This document shows, piece after piece, positions 46,707-58,378 of a stretch of DNA of 64,000 nt (positions are counted from its first letter, which is position 1; each line of letters opens with the position of its first letter). Source of the stretch: Rosa chinensis. Taxonomy: Eukaryota > Streptophyta > Magnoliopsida > Rosales > Rosaceae. The translations under genes were made by a program, and so were the position numbers. The stretch lies in NCBI RefSeq assembly GCF_002994745.2, contig NC_037092.1, forward strand, positions 11,891,001 through 11,955,000. Direction: 5' to 3'. The notes under the pieces are model-generated. The model was not told the DNA's origin. It ran no database searches and saw only the letters and a program-made list of their open reading frames with translations.

Positions 46707-49700
46707 CTTAACCTAATTCCAATCTAACAAGATTGAAAGGATCAATATGGATATATAATAACCAACATGCAGTTTAGTATATGCCTTTTAGCAGTTTAAT
46801 TGGCATAAGAACAAATGCATGTAATAGACATAAGTTACCTAAATTTTCAGAAACATTATAGAGGCATTACTTATCTATATTACAGTTTATTATATGCATC
46901 TTAAAGAACATTTTTCACCTGTCTAATAAGTTTTCAGATTCATGTAATAGACATAAGTTATCTAAGTTTTCAGAAATATTAGAGGCATTACTATCTTCTT
47001 CTCTTTTAATTCATGTTACAAGCATCACTTATCTAAGTTTTCAGATTCATGTTACAAGCAAAGCATGATCCATTTTCTTACGTAAACTATAAAACACCTG
47101 TACATATGTTTCTAAATGAAGATGTAAATAAAAACAAGTTGCCTTATCATAGTAGTTTATATTTAATTATTAAGTGTTGAATAACTTACCTTAAAAAAAC
47201 ACGCAAACTCAACAAGTTCTTTGGACTGAAGTTGTTAAATGTCTTCAATGTCCTGGGAAAAAATGATGATATAGTTAGTCAGAGAAATAAGTGTTACTGA
47301 ATGATGGTAATTAAATTGGAAAGAAAACTTATACACCTGTCAATACATTAAGCTAAAGAATGATGACATAATGAAGATACATGAATATCTAGTTTGCAGA
47401 TAATACAAAAGCTCAATTATTACTTCCTAGCCTCCATCTTAATCTCGTTCTCATCAATCTTTTGAATTCATATATATTCAGAAGAGTATATCGATCAACT
47501 AATGACAACTAGAGCTAGACAGAATACACACATACACACACATATATATGTGTCATACATGGAGCTAATTGTGTTAGATCTACGGACCTTCTTTTGGTTG
47601 TTAGTCAAGGCAATCAGATATAACTAGGGAAGAAGAGGCCAAGTTTAATATAGAGGGGTTATGCTCTTAAAAAAGCACTCAGTCAAAGGTGCCTCTTAAA
47701 ATCATGCACTTTTAGATGATCTTCAAAATATTACTACATCAACAAGAAATGCACAATTTCTCAATTACACTGAAGCATCTCTAAAGGACAAAAACTAAAG
47801 AGTAGTGACACTATCTTTTTTATAAATTCACCAAAAATTCATTTTAAATCCAATTGACTTGAAATCAGTCTTGAAACAACCATTTGAAATGTCAAAGTCA
47901 ATATACATAAAAATCAGAGGCTCATTGATTCAAATGGGAGTTCAAATCTCAACAGAAAATCAGAAGATATGTTCAAAATTCTAGAACTTTCTCAATTACA
48001 GACCAAACTTGGAAAAAACGCCTAAACTCACTTTACAACGGAATAAGATGAAACTTTCCAGATCCTTTGTTAACTAACAAAACAGAAACATAGCAAAATT
48101 TCAGAACATTCAGACGCCAGTAAGTTGGTTAAAATAAATTCCGAAGAGGGCGGTGCTGCAGTTTCTGCAGAATTTCAGTAAAACTGTTCTTTCTTCTAGA
48201 TGGAGTTTAGAGTTCAAATTTGTTTTAGTTTTGGACAAAACTTTCTTGGAACAAATCTTGGGGGGTGTCTATTTTTAAGTAACAAAGCTCAGATGAAGTC
48301 ATTATTGGAAGATATTTGAAAATAACAACCAAAGTTTATGCTGAAATAAAAGTATTGTTTTGGAAAGCCAACATGGCCTATTTTGCAACACATTCTATCC
48401 ACATTGCAAGAACCTACTCTTCTACACCACAAACTAAACTACCAGACGTGAAGTACCAAACTAAAGCACATGAACAAACTAACCAACAAGATTCTCAAAC
48501 AAAAGTAGCTGATGTCTAGATATATGAACTTCTCTGTTTTACTCATAACTCACCACTGCTATAAGAAATGCTGCTTTGAGATTTCCACAGGCTTCACAGC
48601 AAGCTTTACTCAACAAGAAAGGAAACCACCTGTCAAGAAAGAATTAGATACGTAAGCCACAATAGAATTAGTACAGCAAATGGCATCCTCGATCAAAAGT
48701 TTGCTAGAGTATTATATTATATACACTCTGAAGCAAATGCATTATCCATGCAGTCTCACATTTTACTAGAGTATAATGACATGTGGGAAACTTCTCTCTA
48801 GCTACTTCTCATTACCTATCTAGCTAATCAATTAATAACCTCATTATCATTCAATCTGAAAGCCTTCTTTCATATTTCTATTCTTGACAATTAACTTATG
48901 CTATATTTATTAGGTGCATATTTCACTGGTGGAAAAAGATCACATAAAAGTTCAATGAGTTATAGACACCAAACAATGGAAGAAAATACAGAAATTGCAG
49001 AGATGTAAAGTCAAGAAAAAATTGAAAAAGTACAACAGAGTAAAGTAATTAATGATAAAAAAGGATCTCCAAATGCACAAAAAAGAGAAATTATTAAACA
49101 ACAGAATAGACAAATTGAACAAACACCAGTTCTACAACAACGGCAAGCAAAAACAATTTATACCCAAAAGCCACTCAAACACTAAGGCTGAGAAAAAATT
49201 GATAAACGCTAACCACTTGCCCCTAACTCATAATTCATATGTATGATATATATTTCATCAATTCAATCAACACGTGGCACTATCCATCTTTGGATTCATA
49301 AGTTGGACCTTTTTCAATCAACTATGGTCAATTCAAGACAAATAAAAACCTAAAACCCCCAAATAGTATTGAAAATTAAACCTGAATGAGGAATTATTTT
49401 AATCAACAAGCTGAAAAACCAACTAAAACACTCAAAACCCACATTCAAATCATACAACAAAATCAAACTACAAGAAATAGCTAAACCATAATATAGTTAA
49501 AGCAACTGAGATATATGGAAGAGAAAGATTGAACCATATACCTACGTTGGGTTATATTTGAAAAGATGAAAATGATTGAAATTGGATGATGACGATTGAA
49601 GGGATACAGTATAGTGCGTCGGTTGTCGCAGATAATCGAAGGTGGTCACGGGCAATCAAAGGTGGTCGCTGGTGATAAGGGAATGGATTCGCGGTGGAGC

Positions 49701-49851
49701 GATTAGGATGGTGGGAGGTGATCGAAGAGTGTACTATGTAAGAGAGAACTGGTTTTTGAACACGTTGACTACATCTATGATAATTACGGTCAGTTCCTCT
49801 TATAAAGTCAATGAGTATCGTTTCTTTTAAACCGAACTTCTTCTGTTTTTG
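46707..49851. other. No gene recognised; probable upstream part of the CACTA element
   Basis: AT-rich, with a few short direct repeats (TTATCTAAGTTTTCAGA twice near 46970-47050; a GGTGGTC(A/G)C repeat near 49640-49675). It would be the 5' side of the transposase gene. No CACTA right end (...GTGTAGTG) is visible before the solo LTR at 49857. Confidence 0.45.
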
Positions 49852-49856
49852 TGTAT

Positions 49857-51626
49857 TGATGTGGCTGAAATAGCCTCACAATTTAACCCTGCAAAATGTA
49901 GTTGTCAGTATAGGATAAGCAGGGATCGTTCAGTCCGGGGATTGTAGGGTACACCTACACTAAAAGGTCAATTAACAAATAAAAGAATAAAATGGGGGGT
50001 TTTCAAATTTGATTCCTATTCTACTTAAAATAAAAACAAAACAAATAAAACTATATACAATGATCAACTTTCCTAACTTAAACCAATACCACTCAGAAAT
50101 TACTAAGTGTAAAAACAGAAAATTCATTTCAACATGCTACAAAAATGTGCCCATCTTTAATGCCTAGATAAGAGCTCAAATGAAAAGCCTCAACGGATCA
50201 ATCCATTTATCTGATTCATTCTAATGTAGGCATGGATCGGAAAAGTGCTTACCAAGCCAAATACTACTAATTTTCAAAAACACTCAGCGTAATTCTCTTA
50301 ACTAGTAGTATTACCTAACCCTCGAACCAACTCACACGTGCAAATTAACCATTACACATAGAATTTAACACGTAATTTCCAGAATCGTTTAATCATTCAA
50401 GCATGATTTTTACCACCCGTTAGAACTAATTACTACTTGTTTAACTCAGCGTCTTAACAAATAACAATTACTCTTGGCAAATTAAGCAAACACACAAGAA
50501 CACTTAGCGTGATTCTAGCATGCAAACTTATGAACCTAACTCTGAAAATTACCTAAACACGTAAAAGGGCACAAGATTGTAACATGCATCATAAAAGAAT
50601 TCTCGAAATTAACTCAATAATAAACTGAAAATCTCAAAAATATTAATAAAAATATTCTGAAAATTCTGTGTCTCCAATTACACAACTCGCAAATTGAAAC
50701 ACACAAAACCGAAATAAAAATTGTAAGTAGAGTCATAGTTACACTTTGAAGCTTTCCTCAGCGGCTTAGCAACACGGTGATGAACTCGTATCTGCTATGG
50801 TGGTGGAGCATCCTTGACTCAGCGCCTTAAAGCTTTGTAGATTGATGGATGGATGGTGTCACGGTCTTGTAGGTGATGGAAGTTTAATCAGTGAATTGGG
50901 CAGAGTCTCAGAAAAGTTTTTGGCTAGGAAGTGATAGGCAAAGAAGTGATCGGCCAGGAAGCGATCTTGGTCGGGAAGTGATACAAATTCAGTTCTGGAC
51001 GTTGCCTATTTATAGGGGAGCATTGGTTGGCTTTTGTCGATCATACCTTTCATCATTGGACGGATGGGATTGCATCGTAATTCCTTTAATTTTCCAATTG
51101 AAACATCTCCTTTAAGGCATCAACTCCTCTCATAATGGGGCAATTCCTTTAATTTCCAAGCTGAAACGTCTTTCTCTTATTTATTTTCCAGTTGAAACAT
51201 CTTTCTCTTTTATTCCTCAACTGAAAACGTCTTTCTCCTTTATTCCCCAACTGAAAACGTCTTTCTCCTTTATTTCCCTTCTTCATTGCTTGGTCAAATA
51301 TCTTAATGTTTTATTTTATGACTCCATCATTGCTGTTTCCAGGAGTTCCACCAGGCAATGTTTCCTACAACAAGCAGGAGAATATCAGAATTTTCTAGAG
51401 AAAATAAAAGGGATTAAAATGTAAAGATCGCAAAAATAGTCGACAGTGAGGAATCCTGATCCAGCTAGGATTTTTCATGAATTTTACTTTTTCCGCCTAT
51501 TTCACTCCAAACACTCAACAAGACTCTCAAAATGACTTAATGACTCAAAACACTAAACTAAGGGAGAAACAAGGCTAAAATGGGGCACATATTCAATAAT
51601 ATCGTCACACTTTTTTGCTCCTATCA
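49857..51626 (-). mobile_element. Solo LTR, TSD TGTAT
   Basis: Starts TGATGTGGCTG and ends GCTCCTATCA. TGTAT lies at 49852-49856 and 51627-51631. Shares AGCAGGGATCGTT...CCGGGGATTG with the LTRs at 40379 and 59293. It has no internal domain. Short repeats of CAACTGAAAACGTCTTTCTC type lie near 51140-51270. Confidence 0.9.
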
Positions 51627-52665
51627 TGTATTCATACTTCATAGTAGTGGAGTAATTTTTTGAAACGCATTACATTTTACATTTTTCGTTATTTTCATGT
51701 CAATATGAAGCATATTTTCTTCTCTACAGGTCAACCATCAATTTATGCTTGTTACATGATAATTAGCCAAAAGAGAGTTCATATTATTGAACTACGATAG
51801 TTTACACTGCAGTAAATTAAGTGCCCACATGGGAGAAAGAACAGCCTGTTTAAGAATAAATATTATTAGGGTGCGGCTATTGCTACCCTATCATTTTCTT
51901 TGTTCATCCTACTTGCTCATTATACCCTGCATTTTAATTTCAATTATTAAATTTACTTATCTAACCAAATTCTTTTTCCTGAAATATCCTTTTATATGAC
52001 ATATCTAACTAAAAGAGAATTTTTTTAAAAAAAATAAAATCTCTCATTTAATTTGTACCAATAAAAAAACTAAAATCTAATAAAATTTCCTAATAAAATC
52101 ATAATCTGATTTACTTCCATTTTTTTCCTTTTTGAAACTAAGTTCGTCTATTTCAATCGATGTCAAAAGATTAGTAAGTTAACAATTTTGAGCAAAGCTG
52201 AAGATTGAGTTTTTTTCTTTTTTGTGTTTTAAATTTTAATTTTCGTTGTTTACAAACGGTATTGCAAATATTTTGATGAAATTAACACTAATGATTTTAT
52301 GAATTGAATAATAAATTAACGATGAGGAAGCAACAAAAGATTAAAAAATTAGTAATAAATTCAAATTTGGGTGGAGAAGATGAAGATTAATGTTATGTAA
52401 TGAGAAATTAATTAGTCTTTATATTTAATTAATTGGTTATGTAGGGGGTGTATTCAATTGGGAGTCTATTGGATTGTTTTGTATTTTAGAAGTCCTTTAA
52501 AATCTCGTGGTATTCAATTGAGATTTTAAAACGTCCTCTCAAATCTAGTGGTATTCAATTGAGATTTTAGAAAATCCTCTCAAATCTGGTAGTATTCAAA
52601 AGCTCAAGGATTTTTAAGGATTTAATTAGATGATTGATTCCGTAAGATTTTAGAGTGCTTGGTAT

Positions 52666-53373
52666 TAGGGCTGGGCTCGGGTCAGGCTGGGCCCTAAAAT
52701 TAGTGAGACCGAGACCGAACCCGAAACTGTCGGTTCGGGCCAGTTCGGTCTTTTTGTAAACTGAAAACCGACAGAAACCAAACCCATTCGGGCCGGTTCG
52801 GTTTTCGGGCTTTTTCGGGCCTAAACGTTTATTTCCACGAAAAACAAAAACGAAACATTTTTTTTTTCCTTTTCTAATGCCCAACACCACATCATTGTAT
52901 ATGTTACATGTGATCAAGATAAAGATTTCATTTAGCTACAAAATCAATGGCCACCCGCAGCCACGGGGCCCCTGGATGGGTCTCTTTCTGGCAACCTAAT
53001 ATAAGGTGTGTCACTATGTTGTAATATATAAATTGTAAAGTATCACAATAATATAACTATCCTAATGGAAACTACAAGGGAACCTTTCCAGGTTGTACAT
53101 TGGAACGTTTTACAAGCCATCCTGCAAAGAAAAGAGAAAGGAAAACTTATGTAAGAAGTCATATATCTAAAACAATAAGCAAATACATGAATTCGGGTCG
53201 GTTCGGGCTTTCGGGCCTTGAAAATATGGAACCTGAGACCGAACCGATTACATGAATTCGGGTCGGGCTTTAGACCGAACCGAAAATTTCTATTCTAAAA
53301 CCGAACCGAATCGGACTTTTTTCCTCGGTTCGGGTCGGGTCCTCGGTTTTTCGGGTCCGGACGCCCAGCCCTA
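52666..53373. mobile_element. hAT MITE (8-bp TSD CTTGGTAT)
   Basis: Starts TAGGGCTGGGC and ends GCCCAGCCCTA, a perfect 11-bp TIR. CTTGGTAT is at 52658-52665 and 53374-53381. Subterminal CGGGTCGG/CGGTTCGGGT motifs crowd both ends. Inserted into the element above. Confidence 0.93.
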
Positions 53374-54218
53374 CTTGGTATAAATACCAAACCCTATCAG
53401 AAATCCACTCTCTAGAGGTGACATCTTTCATTTTTTTCTCCTCACCCTGAAGATGAAAAAAAACTCCAAACAGTATAAGACAAACTGAACTCAACCTCGA
53501 TGAAGACGAACTGATCTCGACCTCGACTTCTGACTTCGAACTGACCTCAACCTTTCTTCATTCTCTACTAACCAAGGTAATTTCTCAATCCTTGTTTTGG
53601 TATCTGGATTTCGAAACTAGCACCGAACATCTGGGTCGGCACTGAACGTGCTTGGACCGGAGCATATACATAGACACAAAAACACGGTAATTATATCAAT
53701 TTCTATGTACTGGTCAAAAGCAATAGGATTGGTTCATAGTTTTCAATTTCTATGTACTGGGCAGGAGCAATAGGAGTTGTTCGTAGTTTTCAATTTCTAT
53801 GTCCCTGGAAAGAGCAATACAAACTGGTAAAATTGCTGCTCGCACTCTGGTAAGTTGTTTCTTTTTAGAGTAATTAGCTTTGCTCGGTCCAGCTTAACTT
53901 AGAACATTAATGAAATAGTGAAATAGCTTAACTTCCTTTGCTTGGATTGATAAAAAAAATCCATGAAAGCATTAATGCAGTGAAGCTAGGAAAGTTTTGT
54001 GCATTGGGATCGAGCTTGATTTGTGTTTGAAGTCCCTTTCAAAAGTTTGTAATTCTGAGCTAGTTTCCTTGAGTTGTTTGAGTGAAGAGAAACAGAACCC
54101 AATTTGGGAAATTCATGGTTTTGTCTAGGACTTTTTGGATTCCAGAAATTGAATAAGTTTGAATTTGAATTTGGTTAAGACCATAGAGCATCCATTGACT
54201 CTTATATTTGGCATTCAG

Positions 54219-54406
54219 AGGTACGTGTTGGCTGATTTGCACAAGAAATATGGCTCTGTTGTGAAGTTGTGGTTGGGACCAACTCAGCTTTTAGTGTCAA
54301 TAAAGGATCCAACTCTTATCGGAGACATGCTACTAAAGGTTGCAAATAAGTTGCCTATGACTGCGAGGGCATTCCATTTGGCCTCTGGAAGGTCAAGCCT
54401 TTGGAG
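54219..54406 (+). pseudogene. Cytochrome P450 exon fragment
   Basis: Between an acceptor (ATTCAG) and a donor (GAGGTATCA) the frame reads RYVLADLHKKYGSVVKLWLG, then PTQLLVSIKDPTLIGDML and ARAFHLASGRSSLW. This is the N-terminal beta-1/B-helix area of a plant P450 (LH..YG.VVKLWLG...L.VSI.DP). The haem-binding Cys region and the rest of the enzyme are absent. With retained introns and a TIR element around it, capture of genomic DNA is the likely origin. I cannot assign a P450 family. Confidence 0.7.
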
Positions 54407-56304
54407 GTATCAACTCCTTGTTTCACTTCTTGTGCTACTTGGGTATTTCTATTACTTTGCATCATTCTTAGGTTATTGTCCTTTTAAGTTTTTTATATGT
54501 TGTAATGATCAGTGTATTCCCCATCTGTCTTTCAAAATTTCTAGGGCATTAGTACAGTGATTGTGATTCATGTAAGAATGGCTCCGTAAATGGGATATTC
54601 TCTGACTTGAAAGATAAGTTGATCGTGAAAACCTTTTGAGATCCTTCTACTCATGTGTGAAGTATGTGTTGACTTGGAGATTATTGGTGCGATAGTGGAA
54701 TTTCTTCTAATTTCAAGTAGTGATTCCTAGAACTCTGCCTTGTGAACTTGGTAGTTTCTATCTCTTTCTACCTTTTGTTCTTTCTGTTCCTAAACAATTT
54801 GATGGCAGTAAACTAAAATCTACCTTGTGTCCATCTTGCCTGCTGGTCCTACATGAAAATATTGACAAGAAGAAGGGAAGGAAAGCCACCACAAAATGAA
54901 CTGATTTATTCTTACTGAAAGTTGATTTACTACAGGTCCTCAAATATTTATCTGTTTTAAGTATCAATATTAGAGTCCTTTGTCTTGCATTTTGTGGGCC
55001 ACTTATGTTGGGTGTGTTTTACAACTTTTGCTCCACACAGTCCCAAATATCAGTGTAGCCACTTGGCACGGGCAATCCTAGGCAAAGCTCCTAGTAGCCT
55101 CACTTCCATATGTAGCATACTCACAAATGGATCCATAAAGGAGAGAGCTGATTCAGAAGATGATGGAAGACAGTCATAATCTTTTAGAGAATACTGGGTG
55201 TAGGTCATTTATCGAATGAGATAGATTTAGAGCACCCCTTTGGGTGTGGTATGTTCTGAGTTTAGTGATTATTCCTTTAACACCACTTTTTATGATTGGA
55301 ATGCTGTTATTCTTTGGATTACTCATCTGTACTGGTTTATTGTAATCTATAGACTATTGTGGTATGCCACTTATGTGATTTATACTGGCACTAATCTACA
55401 ACGTTTTTCATCAATTATGCAATTTCATATATCCAAAATTATTTACTGCGCAAAGCATTTGGCTATATGTCCTTGATGGCTTTTCAAAGGTGGAAACCAA
55501 ATTATTAGCACAGTTTTCTCTTTTACTTCTACAATTATTCTCAGTTTATACTTTTATGTGGAGATCTCAATAATATACTTCATTTGAAGGTGCAAAAGAG
55601 AAGGGATACCATTTCGAAAAAAAAGAGAAGGGATACATTATTAACAGAATTAAATGGAAAACTTTGTGAGAACAAAAATTTGATCCCACCAAGGCTCTTG
55701 GACTGTGTCTTCAAGAGGATAAACAATGTAATGGATATAGTGTCAACAGTAAAGTAGTTTCTCAACACATGACTTTTACGGTTTTACCATATTAGGAGCC
55801 TATAGCTTGGTCTAAAGCAGCTGTTTACAAGGAGCTCCTTAGGATGATTATTGTATTCTTTTGTCCAAACAAAAAAAAATTAATTATATTATTTTATTTT
55901 ATTTCTATTTTGTGATAAGACAATCCATTGAAATCCAAACAAATCTTGTTAAAAATAATACATTAGAATCTGTTTAAATCCATATGGAATTAAAACAATC
56001 CGTGGATTATGCATAATCTACAAAAATCTATGGATTATAAAAAATCAGACAGAATCATTTAAAATCTAGATTGAATACACCCCCCTAAGTTTTCCTTACA
56101 GATTTGGATTTTAGAAAATTAGTGTACTTATTAGTCATTTTGCAATTAGGTGATATACTCTTTCAAATATTTGTAGAGTGAACTAAGAAAATTCTAGGGT
56201 GGCAATAGCCACACCCATATTATTATTAATGTTAATAAACATTTTATAGGGCAATAGGTAATCCATAACCATAATTATAACCCTACCTGACTTCATATAT
56301 CGTA

Positions 56305-56480
56305 GGGAAAAAATCATGAATAGTACCCGAAATAAGGCCCACTACGAATTTCAGTACATAAATTTCTGAAACATAAACTTTGGTACATCAAATATGAAGC
56401 CCGACCCAATATACGTACACGCCGTCAATGACTCCGTCAGACGTCGTGCCATTACGCACATAATGAAGGGCAAAATTGGT
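56305..56480. repeat. Pack-MULE left TIR
   Basis: Inverted copy of 57942-58119, with scattered differences; the pair includes GTCAATGACTCCGTCAGACG versus GTCAATGACGCCGTTAGTTT. Confidence 0.85.
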
Positions 56481-56525
56481 TTTTTAGTTTGAAAACCCTT
56501 ATCCCTTCGACTTGGTCAGCTGTCG

Positions 56526-56677
56526 TATATAAGGACATGTAGTCCACCACAGACCACAGTCAACTCGTTTCTCTCTCTCTTTTATCCCTTTGACAGCCAC
56601 ACACACACAGCCGTCCCTCTCCTCTCAAACCCTACCTCACGCGCACACAGACAGAGCTCCACCGCAGCTCCTCCGCT
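56526..56677 (+). promoter_or_regulatory. Captured eS17 promoter core and 5' leader
   Basis: TATATAAG at 56526-56533 is a good TATA box. About 40-55 bp on comes a pyrimidine-rich TTTCTCTCTCTCTTTTATCC, as at transcription starts of many ribosomal protein genes, followed by a CA/C-rich leader to the ATG at 56678. This suggests that the captured segment kept its own promoter. Confidence 0.6.
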
Positions 56678-57090
56678 ATGGGACGCGTCCGCACCAAGAC
56701 CGTGAAGAAGTCCTCCTGGCAGGTGATCGAGCGGTACTACTCGCGCATGACCCTCGACTTCCACACCAACAAGAAGGTCCTGGAGGATCTGCAAAAATCT
56801 CATCGAAGCGCCTCCGCAACAAGATCGCCGGATTCTCGACCCATCTCATGAAGCGCATCCAGAAGGGCCCCGTCCGCGTCATCTCCCTCAAGCTCCAGGA
56901 GGAGGAGCGCGAGCGCCGCATGGACTTTGTCCCCGACGAGTCCGCCATGAAGACCGACGAGATCGCCGTCGACAAGGTGACCCTCGCCATGCTCACTGCT
57001 CTCGGCATGGCGGATATTCCCGGAGTCAAGAAGGTGGATCCCTCTGATCTCCAGACTGCGCCGAGCGGGTACGGCCCCAGGAGGTACTAG
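56678..57090 (+). pseudogene. RPS17: 40S ribosomal protein eS17 (RPS17), one-base frameshift
   Basis: The ATG at 56678 opens [20 protein letters not shown] and [11 protein letters not shown]. Near 56785-56790 one base is missing relative to the family, and the second frame continues at once with [57 protein letters not shown] and a C-terminal tail GYGPRRY, ending at TAG 57090. The 413-nt span is one short of 138 codons, so this one change is enough to explain the break. eS17 is a small-subunit ribosome component. The gene lacks introns in its coding part, as do most plant copies I know, is GC-rich unlike its surroundings, and lies between Mutator TIRs. As given, translation would stop early at about 58 codons. 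Confidence 0.93.
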
Positions 57091-57413
57091 GAAATGGTGG
57101 CCGGTTGCCGGTTTTTCGCCGCCGCAACGGTTTTGATGTTATAGTACATTGGGTTTTTTTTTTTGGATTAGGAACCATATCTAATTTGCTTTGCTTTTTT
57201 TTGAGTTTGTTGTGAACTAGTGCTTTGTCCTTTATGGGAATTTCTGTTCTGGATTAAGAATTTCAAGCATGTCTCTTTATTTAGATTTGCTGCATAAGTT
57301 GTTTTGATATCGTGGTTAATTGGTTCAAATGTTGTTTCTGTGTTAATTTGGTTGATATTTTGGCTGATTGAACGAACCATTGCTATTCAACTATCTATTT
57401 CATCATTTCCTAG

Positions 57414-57575
57414 GCTCAACCAGTGAATGAGACATCATCAGCAAGTGCTGGAGGGTCAAGGAAGAGGTACAAGTTACCTGCAAGGAGAATTAAGCCAAGA
57501 AAGTCACCCAGACTTGCTGCTGCATCTGTTCAACCTCAAAAACCGAAACTGCAGAGGGCTTTGTGGAAACCCTGA
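57414..57575 (+). pseudogene. Second captured exon in the Pack-MULE, basic protein piece
   Basis: After TTTCCTAG the frame reads AQPVNETSSASAGGSRKRYK, LPARRIKPRKSPRLAAASVQ and QKPKLQRALWKP, then TGA. It is strongly basic (RRIKPRKSPRLA), as in DNA- or chromatin-binding tails. I do not recognise the protein. It lies 320 bp downstream of eS17 in the same orientation and may come from a different locus, which would make the Pack-MULE a chimera. Confidence 0.45.
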
Positions 57576-57941
57576 ATTCTGTGTTTTAGGAACCAAGCTT
57601 GGTAGTTATGGCAAGAAACACCACCTGTTAATGTGGCATTTGTTTTCTTTTGTTATAGGACAAATGCCATAAGCTTTTGTGTAACAGGTAGTTTTTGGAA
57701 AATCTGTAGTAGGGGGCAGTATGAACAATTGCTTTCCATTATTTGGAATTTCTATGTCATGCACAGTTGAACCATTAACTAAGTAATTTCATTCCTATCA
57801 TTGCCATTTTTTTTTTCATTTTCACCACTACTAATAGTCCATTTTTAAACAAGAGTATGGTTAGTTGCAGACTTTATCAGAATTATGGCGGGAAAAATAT
57901 ATGCAAGGAGTGTAGGTTGTAGGTTGGAGGGAAAAGGCCGT

Positions 57942-58119
57942 ACAGACCATTTTACCCCTTCAAATACGGCCATCTGGCACTAAACTAACGGCGTCATTGA
58001 CGTCGTGTATGCTAACTGGTCAGTTTTTAAACCTCATGTACCAAAGTTTATGTTTTGGAAATTTATGTACTGAAATTCGTAGTGGTCCATAGTTCAGGTC
58101 CACTTACCAAATTTTTCCC
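57942..58119. repeat. Pack-MULE right TIR
   Basis: Inverted partner of 56305-56480. Confidence 0.85.
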
Positions 58120-58378
58120 TATATCGTAAGTTTCTTTCGTACATTTACTTTATTCCATTATTGAAATTTGAAAAAAAAAAAAAAAAACAGAAGAGTATGT
58201 CTTGCTATCTATTTTTCTCTCAAAAGACAATTGGTAACTGCATGCAACCTATGGACTTTTGCTAAGAAATCAATAATGTACTCAAAACTCGCCATGATAA
58301 ATGATCAATCAGATAATCGTCCCCGACTCATAGGATAAATTCCCCGGGGGGGCGGGGGGCAACTAACCTCATCATATA

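Larger units (their letters stand above)
52444..56085. mobile_element. TIR element with captured P450 exon (TSD TA)
   Basis: Ends GGGGGTGTATTCAATT and ATTGAATACACCCCCC are inverted, flanked by TA on each side. The left subterminal region has three copies of GTGGTATTCAATTGAGATTT. Inside are a hAT MITE (52666-53373) and a gene-like region with a P450 exon and introns (about 53400-55200). No transposase. The superfamily is uncertain (TA TSD suggests mariner-like; PIF is possible). Confidence 0.65.
51869..56216. mobile_element. MULE-type TIR element, TSD ATATTATTA, with nested insertions
   Basis: Left end GGGTGCGGCTATTGCTACCC; right end GGGTGGCAATAGCCACACCC (complementary with two mismatches); pairing continues inward. 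A 9-bp TSD, ATATTATTA, is at 51860-51868 and 56217-56225, as expected for Mutator-like elements. Without the nested 52444-56085 element it is only about 0.7 kb, so it was a MITE-sized non-autonomous copy. Confidence 0.85.
56305..58119 (+). mobile_element. Pack-MULE carrying a ribosomal protein gene, TSD TATATCGTA
   Basis: TATATCGTA is perfect at 56296-56304 and 58120-58128. The element begins GGGAAAAAAT and ends ATTTTTCCC. The arms (about 56305-56480 and 57942-58119) stay alike for about 170 bp, sharing ACTACGAATTTCAGTACATA and ACATAAACTTTGGTACAT. Long TIRs plus a 9-bp TSD are diagnostic of Mutator-like elements. No MURA transposase is inside; instead there is an eS17 gene with its upstream DNA and a second, basic exon. 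1815 bp in all. Confidence 0.92.

Noticed and set aside
56678..57090. Functional RPS17 gene
   Set aside because: One base is missing near 56787 and the span is 413 nt, not a multiple of three; it lies in a transposon. Kept as a pseudogene unless reads restore the base.
58341..58361. G-rich run as a regulatory quadruplex
   Set aside because: Short and isolated, with no gene nearby to regulate; noted only with the retroposon junction.
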